Shown here piece by piece: positions 1 to 8,790 of a DNA stretch of 20,230 nucleotides (within the stretch, counting starts at the first letter, position 1; each line of letters starts with the position of its first letter). Location of the stretch: contig CAAERF010000047.1 of NCBI GenBank assembly GCA_900758315.1, forward strand, positions 1 to 20,230, read 5' to 3'. The notes under the pieces were generated by a model that was given only the letters and a program-made list of their open reading frames with translations, had not been told where the DNA came from and did no database searches. The translations under genes were made by a program, and so were the position numbers. Source of the stretch: an uncultured Oscillospiraceae bacterium (GTDB lineage Bacteria > Bacillota > Clostridia > Oscillospirales > Oscillospiraceae).

Positions 1-2
1 AA

Positions 3-20
3 AGCCGGCACTTGCCGGCT
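3..20. terminator. Short GC-rich hairpin at the window edge
   Basis: A perfect 7-bp stem (AGCCGGC, loop ACTT, GCCGGCT). Read on the minus strand it is followed by T residues up to the window edge, so it may be the end of a rho-independent terminator for leftward transcription, possibly the ftsH operon. The T-run cannot be judged because the window stops here. Confidence 0.4.
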
Positions 21-46
21 AAGGGATTAAATATTTGAATAGAGCA

Positions 47-85
47 AAAAGGGAACCTTTCTCTATGGAAGGTTCCCTTTTATTA
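47..85. terminator. Rho-independent terminator, 13-bp stem
   Basis: AAAAGGGAACCTT at 47-59 pairs perfectly with AAGGTTCCCTTTT at 69-81, with a 9-nt loop and a T-rich tail on the plus strand. A-runs before the stem give a T-run on the minus strand too, so it could stop transcription from both sides. It probably ends a rightward gene lying left of the window. Confidence 0.7.
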
Positions 86-99
86 GATTTTATTGCCTT

Positions 100-124
100 A
101 CGCCGATGTTAATCGGCGTTTTTC
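100..124 (+). terminator. Rho-independent terminator, plus orientation
   Basis: ACGCCGAT (100-107), loop GTTA, ATCGGCGT (112-119), then a run of five T. The T-run exists only on the plus strand, so it serves rightward transcription entering from the left, convergent with ftsH. Confidence 0.65.
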
Positions 125-133
125 TGCGCTGCA

Positions 134-240
134 TGGAGAAAGAGCGTGCAACGCAAGAAAAGTTTTTTGTCCCATTTTTTTCAAAAAAGGGGCGGGGTCT
201 GGGGCAGAGCCCCAGAAAAAGCCTAAAGGGCAGCGCCCCC
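134..240. repeat. Candidate dispersed intergenic repeat overlapping the ftsH 3' end
   Basis: This stretch packs several small inverted repeats: GCGT/ACGC at 144-154, a CCC-T-run / A-run-GGG hairpin around 171-191, CTGGGGC/GCCCCAG at 199-215, and GGGC/GCCC at 228-238. The last one lies inside the final codons of ftsH. The G- and C-run hairpins separated by T-runs resemble intergenic repeats scattered through Oscillospiraceae genomes; that resemblance is from memory. On the minus strand the 199-215 hairpin, followed by C-rich sequence and then six T, could also act as a terminator for the ftsH operon. Confidence 0.45.
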
Positions 241-2061
241 TGCAAAGACGTTCTCAAAGGCCTCGGCGGACATGGTCTCATGCTCCAGAAGGTACTGGGC
301 AGTGACTTCCAGCTGAGGCATGTAGGTGTTGAGCAGCTCCCGGCACTTGTCGTAGGCCCGGTCGATGAGCGCCTTCACCTCCGCGTCAATGGAAGCAGCC
401 ACCGACTCGGAATAGGGCTTGGACTGGGCCATGGAACGGCCAATAAATATCTCGCCCTTCTGATCGTCGTAGACCACAGCGCCCAGCTGTTCGCTCATGC
501 CGTACTTGGCCACCATGGCGTGGGCAATGGCAGTAGCCCGCTCCAGATCGTTGGAGGCGCCGGTGGAGATGTCACCCAGCACCAGATCCTCCGCCACACG
601 TCCGCCCAGCAGGGCCACGATGTCCTCAAACAGCTCGTTGCGGGAACGGAAGGACTTATCCTCCTGGGGCAGGGAGATGGTCATACCGCCGGCCTGTCCC
701 CGAGGTACGATGGAGATCTGATGGACCGGATCGTGGGTGGGCAGGGCGTGCATGGCGATGGCGTGACCGGCCTCGTGATAGGCGGTGAGCTTCCGGGCGT
801 GGGGAGTCACCACCTGGCTCTTCTTCTCCGGGCCGGCGATGACCTTGATGATGGCCTGCTGGAGGTCCTCCATGGTGATGCAGGGCTGATTCTTCCGGGC
901 AGCCAGCAGGGCGCCCTCGTTCATCAGATTCTCCAGGTCTGCGCCGGTGAAGCCGCCGGTGGCCTTGGCCAGAGTGGACAGATCCACGTCCTCGGCCAGC
1001 GGTTTCCGTCTGGAGTGGACCTTCAGCACCTCAGTGCGGCCCTTGATGTCGGGCAGGCCCACGTAAATCTGCCGGTCAAACCGGCCGGGACGCAGCAGCG
1101 CCGGGTCCAGAATATCCACCCGGTTGGTGGCCGCCAGGACGATCACGCCCGAGTTGCCCTCAAAGCCGTCCATCTCCACCAGTAGCTGGTTCAGTGTCTG
1201 TTCCCGTTCGTCGTGACCGCCGCCCAGACCTGCGCCGCGCTGACGGCCCACCGCGTCGATCTCGTCGATAAAGACGATGGAGGGCGCGGTCTTTTTGGCC
1301 TCCTCAAAGAGGTCCCGGACACGGCTGGCGCCCACGCCCACGTACAGCTCCACAAAGTCGGAGCCGGAGATGGACAGGAAGGGCACGCCGGCCTCACCGG
1401 CCACCGCTTTGGCCAGCAGGGTCTTACCGGTGCCAGGAGGGCCCACCAGAAGGATTCCCTTGGGGATGCGGGCGCCCAGCATGGTGTACTTGGCCGGGTC
1501 CTTGAGGAAGTCCACGACCTCTTCCAGCTCGGCCTTCTCCTCCTCGGCACCGGCCACATCCTGGAAGGTGACCTTTTTCTTCATCTGGTCGGCGGAGGTG
1601 AACTTGGCCTTGCCGAACTGGGACAGACCGCCGTTGTTTCCGGCGCTGTTCTGCCGCACCAGCATCATCAGCACCAGGAACACCATGACCACTGACAGGA
1701 TAGAGGGCAGCAGCGAGAGCCAGTTGATGGGCTGGGTGTCCTTCTTGTAGTCGTAGTCCTTGAGGACACCGTCCGCCTTCTGCTTCTGGATCAGGTCGTT
1801 GAGATCGCCGTAAAAGGCGTCAAAGCTGGAGATGGAGCAGGAGGCCTCTGACTTGCCGTCCACAGGCTCCTTCAGCTGCATATCCACCACATTGTTCTGG
1901 ACCGTAAAGGAATCCACCTGCTCGGCCTGGAACATCTGCACCATTTCGCTGTAGGTGACGGTGGAGGTGCTGCGGCTTCCGGTCAGGTACCAGAACAGGG
2001 CGATCATGGCCAGAAAGACGATCAGGTAGAGGACATAGTCCCTATGTGTGCTTCTTCTCAA
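223..2061 (-). CDS. ftsH: ATP-dependent zinc metalloprotease FtsH
   Basis: Membrane-anchored AAA+ protease that extracts and degrades membrane and regulatory proteins. The 612-residue product has an N-terminal transmembrane segment (about 9-27), an extracytoplasmic domain, a second membrane segment (about 113-135), then the AAA module with Walker A GPPGTGKT (207-214), Walker B FIDEID (264-269) and the second region of homology ending RPGRFDR (324-330). The peptidase domain carries zinc motif HEAGH (429-433) and the third ligand Asp in GASNDL (D505). The start is TTG at 2061, chosen because an excellent AAAGGAAGTGAT ribosome binding site lies 6 nt upstream and no better start exists. It is the last gene of the operon, 39 nt after hpt. 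The final residues GGAAL and the stop fall inside a hairpin-rich repeat-like sequence, so the natural C-terminus may have been altered. Confidence 0.98.
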   Translation of the reverse strand: MRRSTHRDYVLYLIVFLAMIALFWYLTGSRSTSTVTYSEMVQMFQAEQVDSFTVQNNVVDMQLKEPVDGKSEASCSISSFDAFYGDLNDLIQKQKADGVLKDYDYKKDTQPINWLSLLPSILSVVMVFLVLMMLVRQNSAGNNGGLSQFGKAKFTSADQMKKKVTFQDVAGAEEEKAELEEVVDFLKDPAKYTMLGARIPKGILLVGPPGTGKTLLAKAVAGEAGVPFLSISGSDFVELYVGVGASRVRDLFEEAKKTAPSIVFIDEIDAVGRQRGAGLGGGHDEREQTLNQLLVEMDGFEGNSGVIVLAATNRVDILDPALLRPGRFDRQIYVGLPDIKGRTEVLKVHSRRKPLAEDVDLSTLAKATGGFTGADLENLMNEGALLAARKNQPCITMEDLQQAIIKVIAGPEKKSQVVTPHARKLTAYHEAGHAIAMHALPTHDPVHQISIVPRGQAGGMTISLPQEDKSFRSRNELFEDIVALLGGRVAEDLVLGDISTGASNDLERATAIAHAMVAKYGMSEQLGAVVYDDQKGEIFIGRSMAQSKPYSESVAASIDAEVKALIDRAYDKCRELLNTYMPQLEVTAQYLLEHETMSAEAFENVFAGGAAL

Positions 2062-2100
2062 TGGGAAATCACTTCCTTTGCTCTATGGGATAGGAGAGGA

Positions 2101-2649
2101 TCACTTGCTGTAGACCTCCTCCTTCAAAATGCCGATGTAGGGCAGGTTGCGGTACTGCTGGTTGTAGTCCAGCCCGTAGCCCACCACGAAGGCGTCAGGC
2201 ACCACAAAGCCGTAGTAATCCGCTTTGATGGGCTTCTGACGGCGCTCCGGCTTGTCCAGCAGGGTACAGATGCGGATGGAGGCGGCCTTCCGGGCCTTGA
2301 GCACGTCCATCAGATAGTACAGGGTGTTGCCGGAGTCCAGAATATCCTCCACGATGATCACGTGGTACCCCTCGATGGAGGAGGAGATGTCCTTCTTGAT
2401 CTCCACCTGACCGCTGCTGATGGTGCCCGCGCCGTAGGAGGAGACGGACATAAAGTCGATGAGACAGGGCAGGTTGATGGCCCGGCTCAGGTCCGCCATA
2501 AAAATATAGGAGCCCCGAAGGACGCTGATGAGCAGAATATTTTCCTTGTCGGCGTAGTCCGCAGTGATCTGGGCGCCCAGCTCCCTGACCCGGGCCTGGA
2601 GTTCCTCTTCGGTGTACAGGACCCGTTCGATGTTTTGAGACATATCCAT
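2101..2649 (-). CDS. hpt: Hypoxanthine phosphoribosyltransferase
   Basis: Purine salvage enzyme that joins hypoxanthine (and usually guanine) to PRPP to give IMP or GMP in the cytoplasm. The 182-residue length is normal for the family. Visible are the PRPP-binding motif VIIVEDILDSGNTL (about 96-109), the flexible-loop region SVSSYGAGT, the VLRGSYIF segment, and LLDKPERR near the base-binding region. The ATG at 2649 is preceded by AGAAGG at a 10-nt spacing; a second ATG two codons later is possible. It sits 26 nt after tilS and 39 nt before ftsH, the tilS-hpt-ftsH order found in many Firmicutes. Confidence 0.97.
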   Translation of the reverse strand: MDMSQNIERVLYTEEELQARVRELGAQITADYADKENILLISVLRGSYIFMADLSRAINLPCLIDFMSVSSYGAGTISSGQVEIKKDISSSIEGYHVIIVEDILDSGNTLYYLMDVLKARKAASIRICTLLDKPERRQKPIKADYYGFVVPDAFVVGYGLDYNQQYRNLPYIGILKEEVYSK

Positions 2650-2675
2650 AGCATTGTAACCTTCTTTTTCTCGTT

Positions 2676-4064
2676 CTAAATATCAAATGCGGCGACCGGA
2701 TGGGAAACCGGCTCCGCCGTCACCAGCCAGGCCCGCTGTCCCGGCCGGGGCAGAAACGCCTGATCCGCGCCAAACTCGGTCAGGGCGCACACCGTACCTT
2801 CCAGGTCGAACACCGGGAGCAGATCCCGGTTACGGCGGGGAATTTTGGCGTCGATCAGCAGTTTCTTGATGGTTTTCCGGTCCCGTCCCGGCAGGGCGAT
2901 GGTGTCGCCGGTCCGGCGGGGCCGCAGTACAATCGCCGGCTGCTCCGGAAGTGCCAGATAAAAGGCCCGGGGCCGGTTGTATTTGCCCTCCGGGCAGATG
3001 GTCTCCCGGCAGGTAAAGCGCCACCCGGCGATTTCGGTGACGCCAGGCAGGGCCAGCGGTACCGGCGAAAAGGTGAGCGGTTCCACTTTGGCCCGCACCA
3101 GCTCCAGCCGGTCATAATTGCGCCGGGCCAGCAGTCCGCCGGGCAGGTGTACCTCTCCCGACGGGGTGGCGGACCGGCACAGGTCCAGCACTGCCTGCCG
3201 GTGGGCGGCGGAGAGCACGATTTCCGGATCCAGTTCCCGGGCCAGCAGCTGGATACCCCGGAGGGATAAGGGCTCCGGCAGCGCGGACACTCTGTCGCAG
3301 GGCAGAGCAACCCCTTCCGGCAGCCGGGTCATCTGATCCAGCACTGTCTGAGCCTGTCCGTCCAGATAGGCGTCCTCCCGGCGGAACTGACAGGCGCTCT
3401 CCCACAGCCGTTCCTTCAGCCGGGGGTTCAATGTCTCCAGTCGGGGCAGAATCTCCCGGCGCAGATAGTTGCGGCGATAGGTGGTATCTTCGTTGCTGGC
3501 GTCCTCCACATGGGGAATGTTGTGCCGGGCCAGATAGGCCTCGATCTCCCGGCGCTCCACCGTCAGCAGCGGCCGGATAATGGGGCCGCGCACCGGCGGA
3601 ATACCGCCCAGTCCCCGGAGACCACTGCCCCGAATCAGGTGGAGCAGGATGGTCTCGGCGTTGTCACCGGCCTGATGGGCGGTGGCGATCCGATCCGCGC
3701 CGATCTCCACGGCTGTCCGCTCCAGAAAGGCGTAGCGCAGGGTGCGTGCGGTCTCCTCAATACCGGCGCCCGCCTGAGCGGCCTGCTTCGCCACGTCCGC
3801 CCGTCCCACGTAAAAGGGCACGCCCTGTTGGGCGCACCAGTCCCGGACAAAGCGTTCCTCGCCATCTGCCTCCGGGCGCAGCTGGTGGTTGAAGTGGGCG
3901 GCGGCCACGGTGATGGAGTCCCGTTCCCGCAGGGTCAGCAGGGCGTGGAGCAGGCACATGGAGTCTGCGCCGCCGGAGACCGCCACTAAAGTCAGGCTCC
4001 CCGGCGGCAGCATGTGATATTCCTCCGCCAGTTGGCGGAGCTTTCGCAGTACAATATCCTCCAC
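2676..4064 (-). CDS. tilS: tRNA(Ile)-lysidine synthase TilS
   Basis: ATP-dependent enzyme that converts C34 of the CAU-anticodon tRNA-Ile to lysidine, switching it from Met to Ile identity. The PP-loop motif SGGADS lies at residues 30-35. The N-terminal ATP-pyrophosphatase domain is followed by the substrate-binding region, and a TilS C-terminal domain is seen in RPRRTGDTIALPGRDRKTIKK. I place the start at GTG 4064: AGGAG at 4073-4077 is 8 nt upstream, the gene begins 5 nt after the dnaB stop, and the PP-loop is then at the usual distance from the N-terminus. The reading frame stays open upstream to 4175, but that part overlaps dnaB and is not TilS-like. The product is 462 residues, normal for the family. 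The binding site lies inside the last dnaB codons, so translation is probably coupled. Confidence 0.96.
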   Translation of the reverse strand: MEDIVLRKLRQLAEEYHMLPPGSLTLVAVSGGADSMCLLHALLTLRERDSITVAAAHFNHQLRPEADGEERFVRDWCAQQGVPFYVGRADVAKQAAQAGAGIEETARTLRYAFLERTAVEIGADRIATAHQAGDNAETILLHLIRGSGLRGLGGIPPVRGPIIRPLLTVERREIEAYLARHNIPHVEDASNEDTTYRRNYLRREILPRLETLNPRLKERLWESACQFRREDAYLDGQAQTVLDQMTRLPEGVALPCDRVSALPEPLSLRGIQLLARELDPEIVLSAAHRQAVLDLCRSATPSGEVHLPGGLLARRNYDRLELVRAKVEPLTFSPVPLALPGVTEIAGWRFTCRETICPEGKYNRPRAFYLALPEQPAIVLRPRRTGDTIALPGRDRKTIKKLLIDAKIPRRNRDLLPVFDLEGTVCALTEFGADQAFLPRPGQRAWLVTAEPVSHPVAAFDI

Positions 4065-4069
4065 GGCGG

Positions 4070-5413
4070 TCACTCCTGATGCTGCCAGTCCAGGCCGGAG
4101 AAGGTGGTGAACTCGGGCAGCCACTGGAGCATGACCTTGCCGGTCTCGCCGTGGCGGTTTTTGGCGATGATGCACTCGGCCTGATTGCGCACCTCGCTGT
4201 CCGGGTTGTAGTAGTCGTCCCGGTAGAGGAAGAGGACGATGTCCGCGTCCTGCTCGATGGCGCCGGATTCCCGCAGGTCGGAGAGCATAGGGCGCTTGTC
4301 CGCCCGGGACTCGTTGGCGCGGGAGAGCTGGCTCAGGCAGAGCACGGGGACGTTCAGTTCCTTGGCCATGATCTTCAGAGACCGGGAGATGTCGCTGACC
4401 GCCTGCTGGCGGTTTTCACCGGCGTAGCTCTTGCCGCCGGAGGACTGCATCAGCTGAAGGTAGTCGATGCAGATCAGGCCCAGATCCTCCACCCGGCGGC
4501 ACTTGGCCAGCATGTCCGCCACGGTGAGCATGGGGTTGTCGTCGATGAGAATTTTGGTCTGATTCAGGGCAGCGCAGGCCAGAGCGATTTTGCTCCAGTC
4601 CTCATCGTCCAGATTGCCGGTGGTGAGCTTTTTATTGTCGATAAAGGCCTCGTTGGACAGCAGGCGCATGGCCAGCTGTTCCCGGCTCATCTCCAGAGAG
4701 AAGAACACCACGCTCTTGCCGGAGCTCTTGCCCGTGTTCAGCAGCAGGTTCAGGGCCATGGAGGTCTTGCCCATGCCGGGCCGGGCGGCCAGCAGAATCA
4801 GATCCGAGTTGTTCAGGCCGGAGATGGCCCGGTCCAGATCGGACAGACCGGTGGACAGGCCGGGCAGGTGGTCCTCATTGGAGGCCAGCTCTTCCAGCCG
4901 GACGTACACGTCCTGAATGACCTGGGAGATGGGGATCAGGCCCCGGGCAGCCCGGCCCTGGCGGATGGCGTAGATCCGCTGTTCCGCCGCCTCCAGAATG
5001 TCCTGACCACTGCCCTCATTCCGCTCCACCATGCCGCGGATGTCGTCCACTGTCTGGGCGATCCGCCGCAGCAGGGACTTGTCCTGGACGATTTTGACGT
5101 ACTCCAGGACGTTGGCGGAGGTGGGGGTGATGTCGATGAGCTGAGCCACGTAGTTCCGGGTGGTTTTCTCATCGTAGGTGCCGTTCTGACGCATCTGCTC
5201 CAGCACCGTCACCGGGTCGATGACCTGGGAGTGGCTGAACATGGCGTACATGGTGTCATACAGGACCCGATTGTGCTCCAGGTAGAAGTCGTCGGACTTG
5301 AGCACCTCCACCACCCGGGGGATGCAGGCGCTGTCGATGAGCATACTGCCCAGCACCGCCTGCTCTGCCTCCACGCTGTGGGGGGGCTGCCGGTAGAGAA
5401 GCGCTTCGTCCAA
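4070..5413 (-). CDS. dnaB: Replicative DNA helicase DnaB (DnaC in Bacillus naming)
   Basis: Hexameric helicase that unwinds DNA at the replication fork and contacts primase. The 447-residue product has the N-terminal DnaB domain (PHSVEAEQAVLGSML at 11-25), a linker, and a RecA-type core with Walker A ARPGMGKT (210-217), Walker B ICIDYLQLM (314-322), and the conserved SQLSRANESR (361-370) and DLRESGAIEQDAD (379-391) segments. No intein is present. The start is TTG at 5413, with AAAGGCAGG 9 nt upstream; the next in-frame ATG (codon 24) would cut into the N-terminal domain. It follows rplI by 65 nt, a pairing common in Firmicutes, and is nearly contiguous with tilS. Confidence 0.97.
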   Translation of the reverse strand: MDEALLYRQPPHSVEAEQAVLGSMLIDSACIPRVVEVLKSDDFYLEHNRVLYDTMYAMFSHSQVIDPVTVLEQMRQNGTYDEKTTRNYVAQLIDITPTSANVLEYVKIVQDKSLLRRIAQTVDDIRGMVERNEGSGQDILEAAEQRIYAIRQGRAARGLIPISQVIQDVYVRLEELASNEDHLPGLSTGLSDLDRAISGLNNSDLILLAARPGMGKTSMALNLLLNTGKSSGKSVVFFSLEMSREQLAMRLLSNEAFIDNKKLTTGNLDDEDWSKIALACAALNQTKILIDDNPMLTVADMLAKCRRVEDLGLICIDYLQLMQSSGGKSYAGENRQQAVSDISRSLKIMAKELNVPVLCLSQLSRANESRADKRPMLSDLRESGAIEQDADIVLFLYRDDYYNPDSEVRNQAECIIAKNRHGETGKVMLQWLPEFTTFSGLDWQHQE

Positions 5414-5439
5414 GGTGAGACACCTGCCTTTCGGGAAGA

Positions 5440-5459
5440 GCGGCAGTCAGAGCTGCCGC
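5440..5459 (-). other. Hairpin in the rplI-dnaB spacer
   Basis: GCGGCAG at 5440-5446 and CTGCCGC at 5453-5459 form a perfect 7-bp stem with a 6-nt loop in the mRNA between rplI and dnaB. There is no T-run after it on the minus strand, so it is more likely an RNA processing or stability element than a full terminator. Its role is unknown. Confidence 0.4.
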
Positions 5460-5478
5460 GGGATGGTTTTTTCTGCGC

Positions 5479-5925
5479 TTATTCCTCGGGCTTTACGGTG
5501 ACCTTCACCACGCCGGTGATCTCATAGCCCAGCTTGCACTTGACGTCATAGGTACCAAAGGCCTTGATGGGCTCGCTGACCAGCTTGGTCTTGGCGATGT
5601 CGAAGCCGTACTGGTCCCGGATGGCGTTGGAGATCTCCTGGGTGGTGACGCTGCCGAAGAGCTTTTCGCCGGCGCCGGCCTTGGCGGTGACCACCACGGG
5701 GCACTCCTTCAGCTTGGCGGCCAGCTCCAGAGCGGCCTCCTTCTCAGCGGCCTCCCGTTCCCGGCGGGCCTTGTCCAGCAGCTTCTGGGTGTTGATGTTG
5801 TCTGCGGTGGCGGCGACTGCCAGCTTCCGGGGCAGCAGGAAATTGCGGGCGTAGCCGTCGGATACGTCGATCATCTGGCCCTTCTTGCCCTTGCCCTTTA
5901 CGTCTTCCTGTAGAATAACCTTCAT
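5479..5925 (-). CDS. rplI: 50S ribosomal protein L9
   Basis: Large-subunit protein that binds 23S rRNA and extends from the ribosome; it affects frame maintenance. The 148-residue length is typical. The N-terminal domain begins [18 protein letters not shown] and contains the hallmark [13 protein letters not shown]; a charged central helix rich in Lys, Glu and Ala follows (about 50-75), then the C-terminal RNA-binding domain. The start is ATG 5925 behind a strong AAAGGAGG sequence. It lies 76 nt downstream of gdpP, as in other Firmicutes where gdpP, rplI and dnaB/dnaC are adjacent. Confidence 0.98.
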   Translation of the reverse strand: MKVILQEDVKGKGKKGQMIDVSDGYARNFLLPRKLAVAATADNINTQKLLDKARREREAAEKEAALELAAKLKECPVVVTAKAGAGEKLFGSVTTQEISNAIRDQYGFDIAKTKLVSEPIKAFGTYDVKCKLGYEITGVVKVTVKPEE

Positions 5926-6001
5926 AACGATTGACCTCCTTTGTGATATAGAGAACCTCTGCGGCGTCCCGAAGGAGGGCGCCTGGGGTGAGTGGAAATA
6001 G

Positions 6002-8020
6002 TTATCCCTGTGCGTCCGCGGCGGAGCGGGATTCCTCCAGGTCGCGGAAATAGTTGTCGATGGCCCGCATCAGCTGGGCGTAGACCATCTCAGTGGTGGC
6101 GTCAGGCACCTGGGCGCCGGCGGACGCACCGTTGCCGCCACCGCCCAGCACCTCCAGAATGGCCTGGACGTTTACGTTGCCCACGCTGCGGCCGGAGAGG
6201 GTCACGCCGCCCTTGTCCGGGAACAGGACGAAGGAGGCCTGTACGCCCTCCACGTTGAGCAGATCGTCGGCGGCCTGAGCGGCCACGATTCGGCCCACAG
6301 GCCGGTTGATAGAGGCGACTGCCACGCCGTCGTGATAGAGCTTGGCGTTTTTGATGATCTCAAACTTGGTGATGGTGTCGGTGAGGTTGTTCTGGAACAT
6401 CTTCTTCACCTCACTGGTGTCACCGCCGCAGCGGCGCAGGAAGGCGGCGGCCTCAAAGGTACGTCCGCCGGTGCGCAGGGTGAAGTTCTTGGTGTCCAGG
6501 ACGATGCCCGCCAGCAGGGCCTCGGCCTCATCCCGGAGCAGGTCCGAGGGCTCGATGATGTACTGGAGCAGCTCGGTGGTCAGCTCGGCGGCGGAGGAGG
6601 CGTAGGGCTCGTGGTAGTTCAGCGTGGCGTTGGAGATATAGTCCACCGCCCGGCGGTGGTGGTCGATGACTGCCAGCTTGCGGCAGGCGTTCAGCAGGTC
6701 GGTGGAGAGCACCTGATCCGGCCGGTTGGTGTCCACCACCACCAGCAACGTCCGGTTGTCGATTCTCAGCAGGGCTTCGGACACCGAGAGGAATACGCCG
6801 GCGTACTCCGGCAGAGCGGACAGGCGCTCGGTGAGAGGAGTGGCGGGGACGGGGACGCCCTCCCGGACCACGTGGATCGGAACGCCCTTGGTCCGTGCGA
6901 TGGCGCAGATGCCCGCGGCGGAGCCCACCGTGTCCAGATCGGCGTACCGGTGTCCCATGACGATGACCTGGGAGGAGGTGGAGATCAGCTTGTCCAGGGC
7001 GTTGGCCATGACCCGGCTCTTGACCTTGGTCCGGCGCTCGGTCTCCTTGGTGCGGCCGCCGTAGAACTCGAAATCGTCCGGGGTCTTGATCACCGCCTGA
7101 TCGCCGCCACGGCTCAGGGCCATCTCCAGGGCCAGCGTGGCGAACTGGAACATCTCCAGATAGGAGGAGCCGACGCCGATGCCGATGGAGAGGGTGGCGC
7201 TGATGCCGTAGGCGCCGGTGATCTTCTGCACCGACTCCAGCAGGGCGAACTTGTTCTGGCGGTAGGCATTGAGGTACTGTTCCTCGAAGATGAACAGATA
7301 GCGGTCCCGGTCATACCGGCACAGCAGGCCGTTGGTGGGGGCGATCCACTGGCTGATCTCCCGCTCAATCCCCGAGCGGACCTTGGTGCGCTTGTTGTCG
7401 GTGACGTTGCGGATCAGCTCATCGTAGTTGTCGATGGTGATGATGGACACCACCGGGCGGGTGGCGTAAAATTCGTCCCGGATCTGGGTCAGCTCGGTCA
7501 CGTCCAGCCAGTAGGTGGTGGCGATGAACTGCTCCTTGCCCTCCTTGCCCACGTTCATCACGTGGCCAAAGACCCGGTAGCGCCGGCCCAGAATGGTGTA
7601 CTCTATCGGGCACTCGGTCTTGCCCTCGATGAGCCACTGGGCGGAGAAATCGGGGACAGCGGAGGTGATGTGGGTGTCAAACAGATGCTCCCGCTCTCCG
7701 GAGATGGAGAGGAATCGATCGTTGCTCCAGATAACCTCGCCGGACTCGGGCCGGAAGATCACCATGGGGAAGGGGGAGTTCATCATGGTGTCCTTGCCGG
7801 CGCTGTTGATGTTGTGGTTCAGCGCGGCGATGAAGCGGGTGACCTTTTGCTGACGGCGCCGCTTGGTGATCAGGTAGTAGACCAGCAGCAGGAGAATCAC
7901 TACGCCCTCTGCGACGGAGAGGAGTGGGGAAAAATAAAAGGTGGCCACGGCAAAGACCATGTAGATGAGGAAAAATACCTTCATCTGGGTCTCCGGCACC
8001 CGTTTTAACGTCTGATTCAT
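6002..8020 (-). CDS. gdpP: Cyclic-di-AMP phosphodiesterase GdpP (DHH/DHHA1 family)
   Basis: Membrane-anchored enzyme that hydrolyses c-di-AMP to pApA and so tunes osmotic and cell-wall homeostasis. The 672-residue product has two N-terminal transmembrane helices (about 13-30 and 34-51), a PAS-like domain (about 80-180), a degenerate GGDEF domain (about 185-320), and then the DHH and DHHA1 domains. The GGDEF signature is replaced by [11 protein letters not shown], as in the GdpP family. Catalytic metal ligands are visible: GHRYADLD (H357, D361, D363), VVDTNRP (D430) and DHH (453-455). The C-terminal [14 protein letters not shown] and glycine-rich stretch is DHHA1. ATG 8020 has AAGGAGG at an ideal distance. 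It is the first gene of the operon and lies directly behind a strong promoter. Confidence 0.96.
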   Translation of the reverse strand: MNQTLKRVPETQMKVFFLIYMVFAVATFYFSPLLSVAEGVVILLLLVYYLITKRRRQQKVTRFIAALNHNINSAGKDTMMNSPFPMVIFRPESGEVIWSNDRFLSISGEREHLFDTHITSAVPDFSAQWLIEGKTECPIEYTILGRRYRVFGHVMNVGKEGKEQFIATTYWLDVTELTQIRDEFYATRPVVSIITIDNYDELIRNVTDNKRTKVRSGIEREISQWIAPTNGLLCRYDRDRYLFIFEEQYLNAYRQNKFALLESVQKITGAYGISATLSIGIGVGSSYLEMFQFATLALEMALSRGGDQAVIKTPDDFEFYGGRTKETERRTKVKSRVMANALDKLISTSSQVIVMGHRYADLDTVGSAAGICAIARTKGVPIHVVREGVPVPATPLTERLSALPEYAGVFLSVSEALLRIDNRTLLVVVDTNRPDQVLSTDLLNACRKLAVIDHHRRAVDYISNATLNYHEPYASSAAELTTELLQYIIEPSDLLRDEAEALLAGIVLDTKNFTLRTGGRTFEAAAFLRRCGGDTSEVKKMFQNNLTDTITKFEIIKNAKLYHDGVAVASINRPVGRIVAAQAADDLLNVEGVQASFVLFPDKGGVTLSGRSVGNVNVQAILEVLGGGGNGASAGAQVPDATTEMVYAQLMRAIDNYFRDLEESRSAADAQG

Positions 8021-8075
8021 ATCGACAATCCCTCCTTGAGAGATTTTTTACACTATTCCGCCATTGTGATGTTTC

Positions 8076-8104
8076 ATTATATCAAACCGGAGGAGGTAAT
8101 TCAA
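8076..8104 (-). promoter_or_regulatory. Promoter of the gdpP-rplI-dnaB-tilS-hpt-ftsH operon
   Basis: On the minus strand TTGAAT (8104-8099) is followed after 17 nt by a perfect TATAAT (8081-8076), and TGA directly before the hexamer gives an extended -10. The predicted transcription start is near 8069, leaving a leader of about 50 nt before the gdpP ribosome binding site. This is a SigA-type promoter. Confidence 0.75.
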
Positions 8105-8150
8105 GGAAAACCGAGCCGAAACAGGTGGATGAGGGTGGTTTTGGGCACTC

Positions 8151-8185
8151 TTGACAGGAGAATGATAAAAGATGTAATATATAAT
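8151..8185 (+). promoter_or_regulatory. Candidate promoter of the small membrane protein pair
   Basis: A perfect TTGACA at 8151-8156 is followed after 18 nt by TAATAT (8175-8180). A perfect TATAAT at 8180-8185 also exists, but 23 nt from the -35, so which -10 is used is uncertain. It is divergent from the gdpP promoter. Confidence 0.5.
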
Positions 8186-8234
8186 GGAACGCAATATAAT
8201 GGTTCATGCGAAGGAAAGGAGACTGTCCTGCATT

Positions 8235-8495
8235 ATGAGAAAAGACTGGAAAAGCCCCTGGTATTGGCTGTGTCTCGCGGTGATGGTTGTCTGGGCGTTC
8301 TTTCTGGTAGAGGGAACGGGGATGGCGGTGATGCCGCACACCACTCATATTTGGTGTATCTTCCTGGCGATACTCAGTCTCGTTGCAATTCATTTTATCA
8401 GCAAAAAGAAGCTTGATCCGCCGATTCTGGTCCGCTATCAGATGATTCTCACAGTGGGACTGTACCTGTTTTATCGATTTTTTGTGCCGAGCTGA
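8235..8495 (+). CDS. Small three-helix membrane protein, unknown function (paralogue 1)
   Basis: I do not recognise a named family. From ATG 8235 the product is 86 residues with three hydrophobic segments (about 9-27, 34-52 and 66-84) and a basic SKKKLDPP motif between helices 2 and 3. The start is chosen because AAGGAAAGGAG ends 13 nt upstream, slightly long; in-frame ATGs at 8199 and 8184 have no ribosome binding site. It is clearly related to the next gene: HIWCIFLAILSL versus NIWYTLLALLCL, SKKKLDPP versus DKKKLKEP, and GLYLFYRFF versus GTYLFFTFY. By eye the base composition is visibly lower in GC than the flanking housekeeping genes. The two genes form a self-contained unit with their own promoter and terminator. 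Function is unknown. Confidence 0.75.
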   Translation: MRKDWKSPWYWLCLAVMVVWAFFLVEGTGMAVMPHTTHIWCIFLAILSLVAIHFISKKKLDPPILVRYQMILTVGLYLFYRFFVPS

Positions 8496-8513
8496 GAGGA
8501 AGTGATTGCGCAG

Positions 8514-8786
8514 ATGCGGGAGAGACTGAAAAACATTTGGTTTTGGGTGGACATTGTCCTGTTTTTACTATGTGTTTGGTTCTATCTGATGGCAAATCCG
8601 GTGCTGTGGCTGTCGAGAGAAATGCGTACACCCAACATCTGGTACACGCTGCTGGCGTTGCTCTGTCTGGCAGGCAAAACCGTCATTGACAAAAAGAAAC
8701 TGAAGGAACCGGCCTGGAGCTGGAGTTGGGGCTGGGCGATTATCATCATTGGAACCTACCTGTTCTTTACCTTTTACCGCAGCTGA
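8514..8786 (+). CDS. Small three-helix membrane protein, unknown function (paralogue 2)
   Basis: A 90-residue protein with three hydrophobic segments (about 8-27, 41-57 and 70-87), a Trp-rich third segment (WSWSWGW), and a DKKKLKEP motif matching SKKKLDPP in the preceding gene. The similarity spans helices 2 and 3, so the pair looks like a tandem duplication that has diverged. The start is ATG 8514 with GGAAGTGAT, close to the full anti-SD complement, 7 nt upstream; GTG 8502 is in frame but overlaps that site. It begins 18 nt after the first gene and is probably co-transcribed with it. Nothing in the sequence points to a catalytic function. Confidence 0.75.
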   Translation: MRERLKNIWFWVDIVLFLLCVWFYLMANPVLWLSREMRTPNIWYTLLALLCLAGKTVIDKKKLKEPAWSWSWGWAIIIIGTYLFFTFYRS

Positions 8787-8790
8787 ATTG

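Noticed and set aside
4065..4175. N-terminal extension of TilS into dnaB
   Set aside because: The extra 37 codons lie inside dnaB, are basic and low-complexity, and have no better ribosome binding site than the GTG at 4064.
8036..8416. Plus-strand open frame of 126 codons across the gdpP upstream region
   Set aside because: It crosses both divergent promoters and overlaps the first small membrane gene in another frame, without a ribosome binding site or recognisable protein features.
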